From assembly GCA_016745035.1 (NCBI GenBank), contig JADGDE010000011.1:78468-142467 (forward strand): 64,000 nucleotides of DNA. Direction: 5' to 3'. Of this stretch, positions 46,232 to 57,205 are shown in pieces. Within the stretch, counting starts at the first letter, position 1. Each line of letters opens with the position of its first letter. A program made the translations under genes and the position numbers. This DNA comes from Thiotrichales bacterium (GTDB taxonomy: Bacteria > Pseudomonadota > Gammaproteobacteria > Beggiatoales > Beggiatoaceae). The notes beneath the pieces are model-generated. The model saw only the letters and a list, made by a program, of their open reading frames with translations, was not told the DNA's origin and searched no databases.

Positions 46232-47659
46232 ATGGAATGGGAAACGGTTATCGGTTTGGAGATTCATGCCCAACTAGCCACCAAGAGTAAAATTTTTTCT
46301 GGGGCAGCAACGACTTACGGCGCAGAACCCAATACCCAAGCCTGTGCGGTTGATTTGGGTTTACCTGGCGTATTACCGGTCTTAAATGCCGAGGCGGTGC
46401 GCCAAGCCTGTCAGTTTGGTTTAGCAGTCGGCGCGCATATTGGCGAGCGCTCTGTGTTTGCGCGTAAAAACTATTTTTATCCCGATTTGCCCAAAGGCTA
46501 TCAAATCAGCCAATTTGAGTTGCCGATTGTTGGCTTGGGTAGCACCGATATTCAAGTCAATGGTGAAGCGAAAACTGTTGGCATTACCCGCGCCCATTTG
46601 GAAGAAGATGCGGGCAAATCTTTGCATGATGCCTTTGGCGATAGCACCGGGATTGATTTGAACCGTGCTGGCACGCCGCTATTAGAAATCGTCTCTGAGC
46701 CGGATATGCGTTCGGCAAAAGAAGCCATTGCTTATATGAAAAAAATTCATGCTTTGGTGACGTATATCGGTATTTGTGATGGCAATATGCAAGAAGGCTC
46801 GTTCCGTTGTGATGCCAATATTTCTATTCGCCCCAAAGGCGAGGACAAACTCGGCACGCGTACCGAATTGAAAAACCTTAATTCGTTTAAGTTTATCGAA
46901 AAAGCGATTAATTATGAGGTCGAGCGCCAAATTGACATTATTGAAAGCGGCGGCGCAATTGTGCAAGAAACCCGCTTGTATGATGCCAATAAAGACGAAA
47001 CCCGCAGTATGCGCTCGAAAGAGGAAGCTAACGATTACCGTTATTTCCCTGACCCTGATTTGTTGCCTGTGGTGATTGAGCTAGAATTTTTAGAAAAACT
47101 CAAAGCCGGTTTACCCGAACTCCCCGACCAGCGCAAAGCCCGTTTTGTCAGTGATTATGCGCTCTCGGATGAAGATGCCGATACCTTAACCGCTAGCCGT
47201 CCCTTGGCAGATTTTTATGAAACCGTGGTTAAAAGCTGTGATGATGCGCGCCTTGGGGCTAACTGGGTGTTGAGTGAGTTGGGTGGTGCGTTGAATAAAG
47301 CTGGTTTGGATTTAGCCGACTCGCCAATCAATGCCGAGCAACTCGGTGGCTTGATTAAGCGCATTAAAGACAATACTATTTCTGGCAAAATCGCTAAACA
47401 AGTCTTTGCAGCCATGTGGACAGGCGAAGGCGATGCCGATAGCATTATCGAGGCTAAAGGCTTGAAACAAGTCACGGACACAGGCGCAATTGAGGCGATG
47501 GTTGATAAAGTCATTGCTGATAACCCAGGGCAAGTCGAGCAATTCAAAGCCGGTAAAACCAAGGTGATGGGCTTTTTTGTCGGGCAGATTATGAAAGCCT
47601 CGAAAGGTAAAGCCAATCCCGCGCAAGTGAATCAGCTTTTAAAACAGAAATTGAGCTAG
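46232..47659 (+). CDS. gatB: Aspartyl/glutamyl-tRNA amidotransferase subunit B
   Basis: 475 residues. [14 protein letters not shown] at the start, signature [21 protein letters not shown], the catalytic core DANISIRP and the C-terminal YqeY-like domain (QLLKQKLS end). Part of GatCAB, which amidates Glu-tRNA(Gln) or Asp-tRNA(Asn). gatC and gatA are not beside it, so the operon is split. AAGGGA lies about ten bases before the ATG. Confidence 0.97.
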   Translation: MEWETVIGLEIHAQLATKSKIFSGAATTYGAEPNTQACAVDLGLPGVLPVLNAEAVRQACQFGLAVGAHIGERSVFARKNYFYPDLPKGYQISQFELPIVGLGSTDIQVNGEAKTVGITRAHLEEDAGKSLHDAFGDSTGIDLNRAGTPLLEIVSEPDMRSAKEAIAYMKKIHALVTYIGICDGNMQEGSFRCDANISIRPKGEDKLGTRTELKNLNSFKFIEKAINYEVERQIDIIESGGAIVQETRLYDANKDETRSMRSKEEANDYRYFPDPDLLPVVIELEFLEKLKAGLPELPDQRKARFVSDYALSDEDADTLTASRPLADFYETVVKSCDDARLGANWVLSELGGALNKAGLDLADSPINAEQLGGLIKRIKDNTISGKIAKQVFAAMWTGEGDADSIIEAKGLKQVTDTGAIEAMVDKVIADNPGQVEQFKAGKTKVMGFFVGQIMKASKGKANPAQVNQLLKQKLS

Positions 47660-47662
47660 ACG

Positions 47663-47709
47663 CGCCGCTGTAGCGACGCAATCTGCATTCCCACGCTGGA
47701 GCGTGGGAA
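47663..47709. repeat. Double hairpin REP-like element between gatB and yebC
   Basis: First dyad GCG-C-CGCT/AGCG-A-CGC near 47663-47679; second TTCCCACGC-TGGA-GCGTGGGAA at 47688-47709 (nine perfect pairs), followed by CGAGAAC. The second half resembles a repeat common in intergenic DNA of several bacterial phyla. Confidence 0.6.
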
Positions 47710-47750
47710 CGAGAACAAGAAAAGAACCAAGCAAATTTGAAGGACATCTT

Positions 47751-48500
47751 ATGGCAGGTCATAGTAAGTGGGCAAACATCAAACACCGCAAAGGTGCTCA
47801 AGATGCCAAGCGCGGTAAAGTGTTTACCAAAATTATTCGTGAAATCACCGTTGGCGCGAAAATGGGCGACCCAGACCCTGCGACCAATCCGCGTTTGCGC
47901 CTTGCTGTCGATAAAGCCCTTGCTGTGAATATGCCTAAAGATACGATTAATCGGGCAATTCAACGCGGTGCGGGCAATGCTGAAGGTGAGAATTACGAAG
48001 AGCTGAACTATGAAGGCTATGGCGCTGGCGGCGTGGCAGTCATGGTCGCGTGTATGACCGATAACCGTAACCGCACCGTGGCTGAAGTGCGTCATGCCTT
48101 TAGTAAATGCGCCGGTAACTTGGGCACAGATGGCTCGGTGGCTTATTTATTTAATAAAGTCGGCGTGTTTAGTTATGAAACGGCGGATAAAGAAGACGAA
48201 ATCATGGACGTGGCACTGGAAGCCGGTGCTGAGGATGTGGTGGTTGAGGAAGATGGTAGCCTCGAAGTCTTGACCACCTTTGAAGATTATCTCGGTGTTA
48301 AAGAAGCCTTAGAGAAAGCGGATTTAGTCGCAGATAATTCAGAAGTGACCATGCGCGCCGATACCTTGGCGGCGATTGATGCCAAAACCGCTGAAAAAGT
48401 CTTACGTTTGGTGGATATGCTTGAAGATTTGGATGATGTCCAAGCCGTTTATTCTAATGCCGATATTTCTGCTGACGTGATGGAACAATTAGCCGGCTAA
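47751..48500 (+). CDS. yebC: YebC/PmpR family protein (probable transcriptional/translational regulator)
   Basis: 249 residues from the ATG at 47751 (AAGGA seven bases upstream); a longer frame to 47703 reads through the hairpin repeat. Starts [20 protein letters not shown] as in the family; [21 protein letters not shown] and the acidic C-terminal half are intact. YebC-type proteins are DNA-binding regulators and, in some bacteria, ribosome factors easing proline stalls. Lies 12 bases before ffh. Confidence 0.95.
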   Translation: MAGHSKWANIKHRKGAQDAKRGKVFTKIIREITVGAKMGDPDPATNPRLRLAVDKALAVNMPKDTINRAIQRGAGNAEGENYEELNYEGYGAGGVAVMVACMTDNRNRTVAEVRHAFSKCAGNLGTDGSVAYLFNKVGVFSYETADKEDEIMDVALEAGAEDVVVEEDGSLEVLTTFEDYLGVKEALEKADLVADNSEVTMRADTLAAIDAKTAEKVLRLVDMLEDLDDVQAVYSNADISADVMEQLAG

Positions 48501-48512
48501 CCCGAGATTGAT

Positions 48513-49877
48513 ATGTTTGAAAATTTAACTGAACGTTTAGGTCAAACGTTAAAGACCATCAGTGGGCGTGGGCGCTTAAACGAAACCAATATTAAAGAAG
48601 CCTTGCGCGATGTGCGTTTGGCGCTTTTAGAAGCGGATGTTGCGCTGCCGGTGGTCAAGGATTTAATTGCCACTATTCAAGCCCGTGCTGTTGGGCAAGA
48701 AGTCATCGGCAGCTTGACCCCAGGGCAGGCGCTGATTAAAGTTGTGCGCGATGAGCTAACCCAAATCATGGGTGAAGAGTGCGATACCCTTAACCTCAAA
48801 GCCCGCCCGCCGGTGGTGATTTTGATGGCAGGCTTACAAGGCTCGGGTAAAACCACCAGCACCGCTAAACTGGCGCGTTTACTTAAAGAGCGGGAGAAGA
48901 AAAAAGTCTCCTTGGTCAGTTGTGATATTTACCGCCCAGCGGCGATTGAGCAGCTCGAAACCCTCTCCAAAGAAGTCGGCGCGGACTTTTTCCCCAGTAA
49001 CCCGTCACAAAAACCGATAGATATTGCTAAGGCAGCATTGGCTCATGCCAAGGTCAAGCAAAGCGATGTCCTGATTGTCGATACCGCCGGGCGCTTACAT
49101 ATTGATGTCGATATGATGGGCGAAATCAGCAGCTTGCATAAACTGTTGAATCCGACTGAAACCTTGTTTGTGGTCGATAGCATGACCGGGCAAGATGCCG
49201 CCAATACTGCCAAAGCCTTTAATGAGGCTCTGCCGCTCACCGGTGTGGTTTTAACCAAAACTGACGGTGATGCCCGTGGCGGTGCAGCGCTGTCAGTACG
49301 CCATATCACTGGCAAGCCAATTAAATTCATGGGTGTGGGTGAGAAAACCACTGCCCTAGAGCCTTTCCATCCGGATCGGATTGCTTCACGGATTATCGGT
49401 CAAGGCGATCTCTTAAGCTTGATTGAAGAAGTCGAGCGTAAAGTCGATAAAACCAAAGCCGATAAACTGGCGAAAAAAATGGTCAAAGGTAAAAACTTTG
49501 ACTTGGAAGACTTCCGCGAGCAATTGCAACAAATGCGTAGCATGGGCAACTTGGGCGATTTGATGGACAAAATCCCCGGTATGAGCCAAGTACCAGATAA
49601 AATGAAAAGCATGGTTGATGAAAAAAGCCTTGGGCGCATGGAGGCGATTATCAGCTCTATGACCCCACATGAGCGCCGTTTTCCTGCGGTGATTAAAGGC
49701 TCGCGTAAAGTGCGGATTGCCAGCGGTTCTGGGACTCAAGTACAGGACATCAATAAGCTTTTGAAGCAGTTTGCACAAATGCAAAAAATGATGAAAAAAG
49801 TCCGACGCAAAGGCAATATGTCGAAAATGATGCAAGGGCTACAAAATAAAATGCCCCCTGGCATGATGCCGTTTTAA
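48513..49877 (+). CDS. ffh: Signal recognition particle protein
   Basis: 454 residues. N domain, then G domain with GLQGSGKTTSTAKLARLL, DTAGRLHID and TKTDGDARGGAAL; Met-rich M domain (about 300-454) with RSMGNLGDLMDKIPGM, HERRFPAVIKGSRKVRIA and the tail MMKKVRRKGNMSKMMQG. Targets nascent membrane proteins to FtsY. Probably co-transcribed with yebC; terminator follows. Confidence 0.98.
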   Translation: MFENLTERLGQTLKTISGRGRLNETNIKEALRDVRLALLEADVALPVVKDLIATIQARAVGQEVIGSLTPGQALIKVVRDELTQIMGEECDTLNLKARPPVVILMAGLQGSGKTTSTAKLARLLKEREKKKVSLVSCDIYRPAAIEQLETLSKEVGADFFPSNPSQKPIDIAKAALAHAKVKQSDVLIVDTAGRLHIDVDMMGEISSLHKLLNPTETLFVVDSMTGQDAANTAKAFNEALPLTGVVLTKTDGDARGGAALSVRHITGKPIKFMGVGEKTTALEPFHPDRIASRIIGQGDLLSLIEEVERKVDKTKADKLAKKMVKGKNFDLEDFREQLQQMRSMGNLGDLMDKIPGMSQVPDKMKSMVDEKSLGRMEAIISSMTPHERRFPAVIKGSRKVRIASGSGTQVQDINKLLKQFAQMQKMMKKVRRKGNMSKMMQGLQNKMPPGMMPF

Positions 49878-49897
49878 ATCTATCCTCTTTTGATAGC

Positions 49898-49921
49898 ACT
49901 GGGGCGCTAGCCCCAGTTTTG
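49898..49921 (+). terminator. Terminator after ffh
   Basis: ACTGGGGC-GCTA-GCCCCAGT followed by TTT, starting 20 bases beyond the ffh stop. Confidence 0.75.
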
Positions 49922-49964
49922 CAGACCATCGCTTTTTCTGCCTCCAACCTCAAGCCTCAATACT

Positions 49965-51842
49965 ATGTATGATTCCTCCGATATAGAAGTCCTAGAAGGA
50001 CTGGAGCCTGTTCAGCGACGACCGGGCATGTACACGGAAACTGACCGCCCTAATCATTTAGCCCAAGAGGTGATCGATAACAGTATTGATGAGGCGCTTG
50101 CTGGTCACGCCAACCTGATTAAAGTGGTGTTATATGCCGACCAAAGCCTCTCAGTTGAGGACAATGGGCGCGGTATGCCCGTGAGTGTTCACCCAGAACT
50201 CGGCATCAGCGGGGTCGAATTAATTTTGACCAAACTGCACGCGGGGGCAAAATTCTCTAACGATAATTACCAATTTTCCGGCGGTTTGCACGGCGTTGGG
50301 GTTTCGGTGGTCAATGCCTTATCGGAATCGCTTTCGGTGAATATTCGTCGTGATGGGCAAGTGTGGGAAATGCAGTTTGCTAATGGGGCAAAACAATCTG
50401 AACTCACCGTGGTCGGTTCGGTGGGCAAAAAAAATACCGGTTCACAGGTACATTTCAAACCCAATCCCAGCTATTTTGATACCGCACATTTTAGTAGTAA
50501 AGCCCTGCAAACCCTCTTGCGCGCCAAAGCGGTATTATGCTCTGGATTGAAAATTCAATTTCGCGATGAGGTTAAAAACGAAGATTTTGAATGGTGTTAT
50601 GACACCGGTTTAAGCGGCTATTTAGAAGGCAGCTTACAAGGACAAGCCTATTTGCCGGAAGTACCTTTTATCGGCAGTTTCAGTGCCGAGACCGAGGCAG
50701 CAGACTGGGCGGTGGTGTGGCTGGCTGAAGGGCAAGATTATCCCGCCGAGAGCTATGTCAATTTAATTCCCACCGCTCAAGGCGGCACGCATGTCAACGG
50801 ACTGCGCACCGGTTTACTCGAAGCCTTTCGTGAGTTTTGTGATTACCGTAAATTACTCCCGCGTGGGGTCAAACTCGCCGCTGACGATGTCTGGAATCAA
50901 TGCGCTTATGTCTTGTCGGTCAAACTGGCCGACCCGCAATTTGCCGGGCAAACCAAGGCGCGCTTATCTTCAAGAGCCTGTGCGGCTTTTGTCTCCGGCG
51001 TTTGTCGTGATGCCTTTAGTTTATGGCTGAATCAACACGTCGAAACCGGTGAGGAAATCGCTAAACAAGTGATTGAACGGGCGCAAAAACGCCTGCGCGC
51101 CAGCAAACAAGTGCAACGCAAAAAGAACACCGGCGGCCCAGCATTGCCGGGCAAACTTGCCGATTGCAGCCTGCAAGACTTAAATCAAACCGAATTATTT
51201 TTAGTCGAGGGGGATTCAGCAGGCGGTTCGGCAAAACAAGCCCGCGATCGAACTTTTCAAGCAATCATGCCCTTACGTGGTAAGATACTTAATACATGGG
51301 AAGTCAAACCCGAACAAGTCTTAGGCTCGCAAGAGGTGCATGACATTGCCGTCGCCATTGGTTTAGACCCCGGCAGTGAGGATTTATCCAAGCTGCGTTA
51401 TGGGCGGGTTTGCGTTTTAGCCGATGCCGACTCCGATGGTGCACATATTGCGACGCTGCTCTGCGCTTTGTTTGTCAAACATTTTCCGGCATTGGTCGCA
51501 GCGGGGCATGTTTATGTTGCTATGCCGCCTTTGTATCGCATAGATATTGGTAAATCAGTCTATTATGCCCTGAACGATGAGGAGCGTGAAGGGGTGTTAG
51601 AACGGATTCGAGCCGAGAAGAAAAAAGGACAAATCAATGTCCAACGCTTTAAGGGATTAGGCGAAATGAACCCGATGCAGTTACGGGAGACCACCATGTC
51701 ACCGGATACCCGGCGTTTGGTACAACTAACGCTCGATAACCCAAGTGAAACAACACAAATCATGGATATGTTACTGGCAAAAAAACGCGCCTCTGAACGT
51801 CGCGTATGGCTGGAAAATAAAGGGGATTTGGCGGTGTTGTAA
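49965..51842 (+). CDS. parE: DNA topoisomerase IV subunit B
   Basis: 625 residues, ParE rather than GyrB length. GHKL ATPase: EVLEGLEPVQRRPGMYT, EVIDNSIDEALAGHA, GGLHGVGVSVVNALSE; TOPRIM: FLVEGDSAGGSAKQARDR, DADSDGAHIATLL; C-terminal QRFKGLGEMNPMQLRETTM. Decatenates daughter chromosomes with ParC, which is not in the window. Confidence 0.97.
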   Translation: MYDSSDIEVLEGLEPVQRRPGMYTETDRPNHLAQEVIDNSIDEALAGHANLIKVVLYADQSLSVEDNGRGMPVSVHPELGISGVELILTKLHAGAKFSNDNYQFSGGLHGVGVSVVNALSESLSVNIRRDGQVWEMQFANGAKQSELTVVGSVGKKNTGSQVHFKPNPSYFDTAHFSSKALQTLLRAKAVLCSGLKIQFRDEVKNEDFEWCYDTGLSGYLEGSLQGQAYLPEVPFIGSFSAETEAADWAVVWLAEGQDYPAESYVNLIPTAQGGTHVNGLRTGLLEAFREFCDYRKLLPRGVKLAADDVWNQCAYVLSVKLADPQFAGQTKARLSSRACAAFVSGVCRDAFSLWLNQHVETGEEIAKQVIERAQKRLRASKQVQRKKNTGGPALPGKLADCSLQDLNQTELFLVEGDSAGGSAKQARDRTFQAIMPLRGKILNTWEVKPEQVLGSQEVHDIAVAIGLDPGSEDLSKLRYGRVCVLADADSDGAHIATLLCALFVKHFPALVAAGHVYVAMPPLYRIDIGKSVYYALNDEEREGVLERIRAEKKKGQINVQRFKGLGEMNPMQLRETTMSPDTRRLVQLTLDNPSETTQIMDMLLAKKRASERRVWLENKGDLAVL

Positions 51843-51869
51843 TATGAAGCTAAGCAGATAATTAAGATA

Positions 51870-54047
51870 ATGAATATAAGCACGCTTGCAGAGCTGGAGA
51901 TAGGGGATATTCCACTTGCTGACATATTAATCGTTGATGATATGTCGGTTAATATTTTGCTATTGCAGCGCATCTTGGTGAATATTCCAGCCAATATCAG
52001 CACGGCTGCCTCAGGTAAAGAAGCCTTGGCATTGTGTGAACAGACACAGTTTGCCCTGATTTTGCTCGATGTGCATATGCCGGAAATGGACGGCTATGAA
52101 GTTGCCAAATATCTGCAAACCAACCACCATACCCAACATACACCGATTATTTTTATTTCCGCTGTATACAATGACGAGGTACATCAATTTACTGGCTACA
52201 AAGCCGGGGCGGTGGATTATATTTCCAAACCCTTTGATCGTCAGGTGCTCTTGCAAAAGGTGCGGGTTTTTTTAGATTTATTCGTGCAAAAACAAAAACT
52301 CCATTATGCTCTTGCCGCTTTAGAAGAAAGCCACCAACGCCTTGAGCATGAAATTGAAGAACGGGTTAATGCCGAATCAGAATTGTATAAACTCTCAGCG
52401 GTGGTGCAGCAAAACCCCTCGGCGATTATCATCACCGACGCAGAATTAAACATCGAGTTTGTTAATTGTAAATTTGAACAGCTCTCAGGCTATAGCCTTG
52501 AGGAAATTTGCGGACATAATTACCGCACCTTGCGTGAATACCAAACCCCAGAACGGCGCTTAAATGCCCTCAAACAGGCGATAGAAACCACGACACTGTG
52601 GCAAGGCGATGTCTGTTATTTTAACAAGGAACGCCAACCTTATTGGGTACAACTAACTTTTGCTCCGATTCGCGATAGCCAAGGTGAAATTGCTTATTAT
52701 CTATTTACTCAAGAAGACATCAGCCTGCGCTTAGAATATGAAAAACGCCTGTTAGATCAAACTTATTTTCATAAGCTCACCCATTTACCCAATCGGGTCA
52801 TGGCAACTGAACAACTGGGGCAATTGCTGGAAAAAGTTAAAAATACCGATACTAAAATTATTATTCTCTATATTGATATTGATAACTTCAAACGCATTAA
52901 TGACTCGCTCGGCTTTGAATATGGTGAAAAGGCACTACTGCAAATTTCGCAACGGCTAAAAAATAATATTCGCGATGAAAGTTTGCTTGCCCACTTAGAA
53001 CGCGACGAATTTGCCGTCATTTGTCTTGAGCGCTCGCATAACCAAGCCGAAGGCTTTGCCGGACAACTACTACAAACCCTGCGCTCACCGTTTTATTTAG
53101 CCGATAAAGAACTGCTCTTACACGCTAGCATCGGCATTGCCACCGCCCCAGAAAACAGCCTCAGCCCCTATGATTATTTACAAAACGCCGAAGTGGCGAT
53201 GTATAAAGCCAAAGATGCTGGTGGCGATACCTATCGCTTTTTTACCGAAGGTCTGAACAAACAAGCAGTGCAACGCTTATCGATGGAAGCTCAGTTAAGT
53301 AAAGCGCTGGAAAATAACGAACTGACTGTCTATTACCAGCCGCAACTGGACTTAAAAACCATGACCATGACCAAGGCAGAGGCCTTGTTGCGTTGGAATA
53401 ACCCTCTGCTTGGGCAAGTGCCACCGGATAAATTCATTCCATTGGCTGAGCGCAGTGGGCTAATCAACCCGATTGGTGAGTGGGTCATGGATAGGGCACT
53501 GCAAGATGTCAAACTTTGGCGCGAACAGTTTCATATTCCACTCAAAGTGGCGGTGAATATCTCGCCAATACAATGTACCCGTGAGCGTAATTTATTCCAG
53601 TCTTTGCAATGTGTCCTCGAGCGCAGCCAATACAGCGGCGACATGCTCGAAATTGAAATTACCGAGCGCTTGCTAATGGATTCCGGCGATGTGACTTTGC
53701 GTAAACTGCAACAAGCCCAAGAAATGGGTATAGAAATCGCTATCGACGATTTTGGCACGGGCTATTCGTCTTTAAGCTATCTCAAACGCTTCCCGATTAG
53801 CACGGTGAAAATCGACAAAAGTTTTATTTGTGATATTGGCATCGACAAAGAAGACGATATTCTAGTGCAAGGTATTATTGCCCTCTCTCACGGACTCAAT
53901 ATGCAAGTGGTTGCCGAAGGCGTAGAAACCATGGCTCAATACCGCTTTTTACAAAAACAACAATGCGACTTAATTCAGGGCTACTATTTCAGTAAACCCC
54001 TATCCGCCCCTGATTTTAGTCAATTTCTCAGTCAACAATTAAGTTAA
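51870..54047 (+). CDS. Response regulator with PAS, degenerate GGDEF and EAL domains
   Basis: 725 residues, cytosolic. REC about 18-140 (DILIVDDMSVNI; phosphoacceptor Asp67 in LLDVHMPEMDG; Lys in YISKP). PAS about 180-300. GGDEF-like about 305-465, whose signature is LERDEF (Gly-Gly replaced by Glu377-Arg378), so cyclase activity is unlikely. EAL about 480-725 is intact: KAEALLRW (Glu504), EITERLL, DDFGTGYSSLSYLKRF, IDKSF. Predicted phosphorylation-controlled c-di-GMP phosphodiesterase. No partner histidine kinase nearby; the MCP across the convergent junction is the only other signal gene. It ends seven bases before tsaD. Confidence 0.92.
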   Translation: MNISTLAELEIGDIPLADILIVDDMSVNILLLQRILVNIPANISTAASGKEALALCEQTQFALILLDVHMPEMDGYEVAKYLQTNHHTQHTPIIFISAVYNDEVHQFTGYKAGAVDYISKPFDRQVLLQKVRVFLDLFVQKQKLHYALAALEESHQRLEHEIEERVNAESELYKLSAVVQQNPSAIIITDAELNIEFVNCKFEQLSGYSLEEICGHNYRTLREYQTPERRLNALKQAIETTTLWQGDVCYFNKERQPYWVQLTFAPIRDSQGEIAYYLFTQEDISLRLEYEKRLLDQTYFHKLTHLPNRVMATEQLGQLLEKVKNTDTKIIILYIDIDNFKRINDSLGFEYGEKALLQISQRLKNNIRDESLLAHLERDEFAVICLERSHNQAEGFAGQLLQTLRSPFYLADKELLLHASIGIATAPENSLSPYDYLQNAEVAMYKAKDAGGDTYRFFTEGLNKQAVQRLSMEAQLSKALENNELTVYYQPQLDLKTMTMTKAEALLRWNNPLLGQVPPDKFIPLAERSGLINPIGEWVMDRALQDVKLWREQFHIPLKVAVNISPIQCTRERNLFQSLQCVLERSQYSGDMLEIEITERLLMDSGDVTLRKLQQAQEMGIEIAIDDFGTGYSSLSYLKRFPISTVKIDKSFICDIGIDKEDDILVQGIIALSHGLNMQVVAEGVETMAQYRFLQKQQCDLIQGYYFSKPLSAPDFSQFLSQQLS

Positions 54048-54053
54048 ATCCCT

Positions 54054-55070
54054 ATGAATGTACTTGGCATCGAAACCTCTTGTGATGAGACGGGGATCGC
54101 CCTTTATGATAACGACAAAGGTGTACTGGCAGAAGCCCTATACAGCCAAATCGCTACCCATGCCGAATATGGTGGTGTTGTACCCGAACTCGCCTCACGC
54201 GATCATATCCGTAAGCTCAGCCCCTTGATAACGCAAGTGCTCAAAGACAGCGGCTGCACGCCTGTGGATATTGACGGCGTTGCCTATACCCAAGGGCCAG
54301 GATTGGTCGGAGCGCTACTCACAGGCGCAGCATTGGCACGCTCACTGGCTTGGAGTTGGGATGTGCCCGCCCTTGGCGTGCATCACATGGAAGGGCATTT
54401 GCTCGTGCCGATGCTCGAAGACCCTGCGCCTGAGTTCCCTTTTATTTCCCTACTGGTCTCTGGTGGACATACACAGCTCATCCAAGTCGATGGGCTAGGG
54501 AAATACCAAATTTTAGGCGAATCGGTGGACGATGCCGCAGGCGAAGCCTTTGATAAAACTGCAAAACTCCTAGGGCTAGATTATCCCGGCGGCCCTGCGC
54601 TCTCAGCCTTAGCGCGCCAAGGCAATCCCGAACGCTTTACCTTCCCACGCCCGATGACCAAGCGCCCGGGGCTGGACTTTAGCTTTAGCGGACTAAAAAC
54701 TTTTGCCCTGACCACATGGCAACAACACCAAGACGACAATGACCGCGAACAACTCAAAGCCGATATAGCCAAAGCTTTTGAAATTGCGGTGGTCGAGACC
54801 TTGCTATTCAAATGTAAACGCGCCTTAAAACAAACCGGGCTCAAACGCTTAGTGATTGCAGGCGGCGTGAGTGCCAATCAAGGACTGCGTGATGGCTTAA
54901 CACGGCTACAAAATGAACTGGGTATCGAAGTCTTCAGCCCCCGTCCAGCACGCTGCACCGACAACGGCATCATGATAGCCTACGCCGGTTGTTTGCGTTT
55001 ACAACGTGGCGAATCGAATGATTTGAATTTTCAAGTCCGTCCGCGTTGGAGTTTAGAGAACATTAACTGA
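54054..55070 (+). CDS. tsaD: tRNA N6-adenosine threonylcarbamoyltransferase
   Basis: 338 residues. [33 protein letters not shown], metal-binding [31 protein letters not shown] and [13 protein letters not shown] are all in the family pattern. Completes t6A synthesis with TsaB, encoded at 26.4 kb. Its TGA stop lies within a MITE-type end (ACTGATGTGA). Confidence 0.98.
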   Translation: MNVLGIETSCDETGIALYDNDKGVLAEALYSQIATHAEYGGVVPELASRDHIRKLSPLITQVLKDSGCTPVDIDGVAYTQGPGLVGALLTGAALARSLAWSWDVPALGVHHMEGHLLVPMLEDPAPEFPFISLLVSGGHTQLIQVDGLGKYQILGESVDDAAGEAFDKTAKLLGLDYPGGPALSALARQGNPERFTFPRPMTKRPGLDFSFSGLKTFALTTWQQHQDDNDREQLKADIAKAFEIAVVETLLFKCKRALKQTGLKRLVIAGGVSANQGLRDGLTRLQNELGIEVFSPRPARCTDNGIMIAYAGCLRLQRGESNDLNFQVRPRWSLENIN

Positions 55071-55096
55071 TGTGATGTACTAAGCACTGTTTTATC
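55063..55096 (+). repeat. MITE terminal half-copy spanning the tsaD stop
   Basis: ATTAACTGATGTGATGTACTAAGCACTG matches the right-end type (family: CTGATGTGACGCACTAAGC). It lies wholly between the convergent tsaD and MCP genes. No second end. Confidence 0.6.
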
Positions 55097-55098
55097 TT

Positions 55099-56898
55099 CT
55101 AACTCCCCGTTTTAAAAAAAGCAATGCTATGTTGCAACCCTTGGGCTTGAGCAGAGAGTTCCTCGGCTGTCGAGGCAATCTGTTCGGATGTACTGGCATT
55201 TTGTTGAATCACTTTATCCAGTTGTTGTAATGCCTGATTAATTTGCTCAGCGCCTGTGTTTTGTTCTTCTGTGTTGGCGCTGATTTCCTCGACCAATTCA
55301 GCTGTTTTTTGAATATCAGGCACTAAGCTTTCTAAGCTAGTATTGGCTGTTTCGGCAATTTTTATATTATCGGTGGATAATTGCATAATCTCACCTGCCG
55401 CCGCCCGGCTATGCTCAGCAAGTTTTTTCACCTCTGAGGCAACGACAGCAAAACCTGTCCCATATTCTCCAGCGCGCGCGGCTTCAATAGCAGCATTGAG
55501 AGCCAGCAAATTGGTTTGTTGTGCTATTTCATCAATTACCGAGATTTTATCCGCAATTTGTTTCATAGCCTGCATCGCCTGCGAAACATCGATACTGCTG
55601 CGGCTAATATCTTCGGCGGCTTTTTTCGCTGTTTGGGCCGTTTGTAGGGCATTTTCAGCATTTTGTTGAATGTTGACCATCATCTCTTCCATAGATGCAG
55701 CGGTCTCTTCAACAGAGGCAGCCTGTTCGGTCGCACCTTTTGCGACTTGCTGTGCTGAAGCACTCAATTGTTGACTGCCAGAGCTGACATTGTTTGCGGA
55801 TGTTTTAACATTTAAAATAATTTTTTTGAGCTTTGTAATTGCTGTTTGTAAGCTGCCCATCATGCTGCCTAACTCATCTTTGCTGTCTATATTTAAAACC
55901 GCATTGAGTTCGCCTTGCCCGTAATGTTTGGTAAATTTCAATACATTTTTGACCGGCCTAGTGATCGATTTGACAATAATAAAAGCAAACACGACACCGA
56001 GGACGGCAGCGAACAAACTAATAAATAACGCTTTATATGCTTGATTTTCGGCATAAATCTGGGTGTTTGTGACTATTTGCGCCATATTGCCATTGGCTTG
56101 TTGAATATTGTCGTTAATGATGGGTTCAACTTGATGCACTGCTGCGCGCATATTTGCCATTAACTCGGTGATGTGTTCGTTTTGTGCTACCAATTTATGA
56201 AACGTGCGTTGGTAAGTTTTGAGTAATATGTGAATGCTGGTTTTATCCGCTGGCGTTATCAACGAGGTGTTCACAGCCTTTTGGATTTTCTCAATGCTCT
56301 GGTCGACTTTTTGAGTGTATTTAAGCAGGTTCCTAAGCAAATAATCTTTTTCATAACGACGCAGTAGAAGATAATCAACCATGATATTTGTGGCATCATG
56401 TTTATCGAGTCGGGATTCTAGCTGATGGGCTACTTGCCGAAATTGCCCTTGTAAGCCTGATTGATGATCAAGCCCCTTTTTTTGCCAAGCGATGACAATG
56501 GCTTGAAAAGCTTGTTGATAGGTTTGAATATATGCGCGAGTTGTCGCTGTGGTCTTAGTTTTATGTTTTTGTGTCTGGTCTATTTTTTCAATAGCAGCCA
56601 AATTGCTTAACATTTCTGCGACAAAAGTTGTATTTTTATCCACATAATCAAGTGTTTTTCTGGCTAAAAAGTCTTTTTCTGCCCGACGCGCTTGCAGCAT
56701 CGCCATGCCCATATGCAAAGAGTAACTTTTTTTTGCCTCAGAATGAGATAACAAGTCTTCATAACTTGATTGCGTATTGTTTAGCGTACTGTGATACTGC
56801 CAGAGGACTGCCACAAATAAAATGCCAACAAAACCAAAGCTTAGCCCAATTTTTAGCCCAATGTTCAAGTTGTTATATAGCTGTATTGATTTAAACAT
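55099..56898 (-). CDS. Methyl-accepting chemotaxis protein with HBM-type sensor
   Basis: 599 residues. TM1 about 15-36, helical periplasmic sensor about 40-290 with the paired [12 protein letters not shown] and [12 protein letters not shown] motifs of the helical bimodular (HBM) class, TM2 about 290-312, HAMP, then a signalling domain with hairpin tip [24 protein letters not shown] and [16 protein letters not shown]. Methylation helices are typical; the C-terminus lacks the CheR-tether NWETF. HBM receptors such as McpS bind tricarboxylic-cycle acids in Pseudomonas; the ligand here is unknown. No che genes are nearby. Confidence 0.93.
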   Translation of the reverse strand: MFKSIQLYNNLNIGLKIGLSFGFVGILFVAVLWQYHSTLNNTQSSYEDLLSHSEAKKSYSLHMGMAMLQARRAEKDFLARKTLDYVDKNTTFVAEMLSNLAAIEKIDQTQKHKTKTTATTRAYIQTYQQAFQAIVIAWQKKGLDHQSGLQGQFRQVAHQLESRLDKHDATNIMVDYLLLRRYEKDYLLRNLLKYTQKVDQSIEKIQKAVNTSLITPADKTSIHILLKTYQRTFHKLVAQNEHITELMANMRAAVHQVEPIINDNIQQANGNMAQIVTNTQIYAENQAYKALFISLFAAVLGVVFAFIIVKSITRPVKNVLKFTKHYGQGELNAVLNIDSKDELGSMMGSLQTAITKLKKIILNVKTSANNVSSGSQQLSASAQQVAKGATEQAASVEETAASMEEMMVNIQQNAENALQTAQTAKKAAEDISRSSIDVSQAMQAMKQIADKISVIDEIAQQTNLLALNAAIEAARAGEYGTGFAVVASEVKKLAEHSRAAAGEIMQLSTDNIKIAETANTSLESLVPDIQKTAELVEEISANTEEQNTGAEQINQALQQLDKVIQQNASTSEQIASTAEELSAQAQGLQHSIAFFKTGS

Positions 56899-56980
56899 AT
56901 TGTTTGAAATACCTGAAAAAAACCACTGTCATTTTTTGCCGACTATAATAGCACCAATAACATTTATCATATTGCCAATA
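56899..56980. other. Gap between MCP and aroB, first part
   Basis: The 307-base interval holds the divergent upstream regions of the MCP gene (here) and aroB, with MITE copy E between. No ORF or clear promoter boxes. Confidence 0.35.
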
Positions 56981-57107
56981 TTAACTTATGTGACGCACTA
57001 AGCCAGTTTTTGCCGCAATAAGGCACTTTTCCACCTGCTTAGTGGTACAGCTCGATTTTCTGTGCCTTTAAGATAGAGAAAGAAGCCTTTGCGTAACAGC
57101 AGATATT
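56981..57107 (-). repeat. MITE-like repeat, copy E (inverted)
   Basis: Begins TTAACTTATGTGACGCACTAAGC and ends AAGCCTTTGCGTAACAGCAG; core CCACCTGCTTAGTGG. Oriented like copy C. AATATT and ATATT flank it. Confidence 0.8.
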
Positions 57108-57205
57108 AAGCTAATTCGAATAACAAACGTCGCTAAGGTTTTCTTTAAGCGCTAGAATGCGTAAAATCGCCCTATCCATTCCATTATGTAGACCAAAGTG
57201 ATTTT

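Noticed and set aside
47703..47750. Longer N-terminus for YebC
   Set aside because: The extension is encoded by the hairpin repeat; the family's N-terminus ([12 protein letters not shown]) starts at 47751 behind AAGGA.
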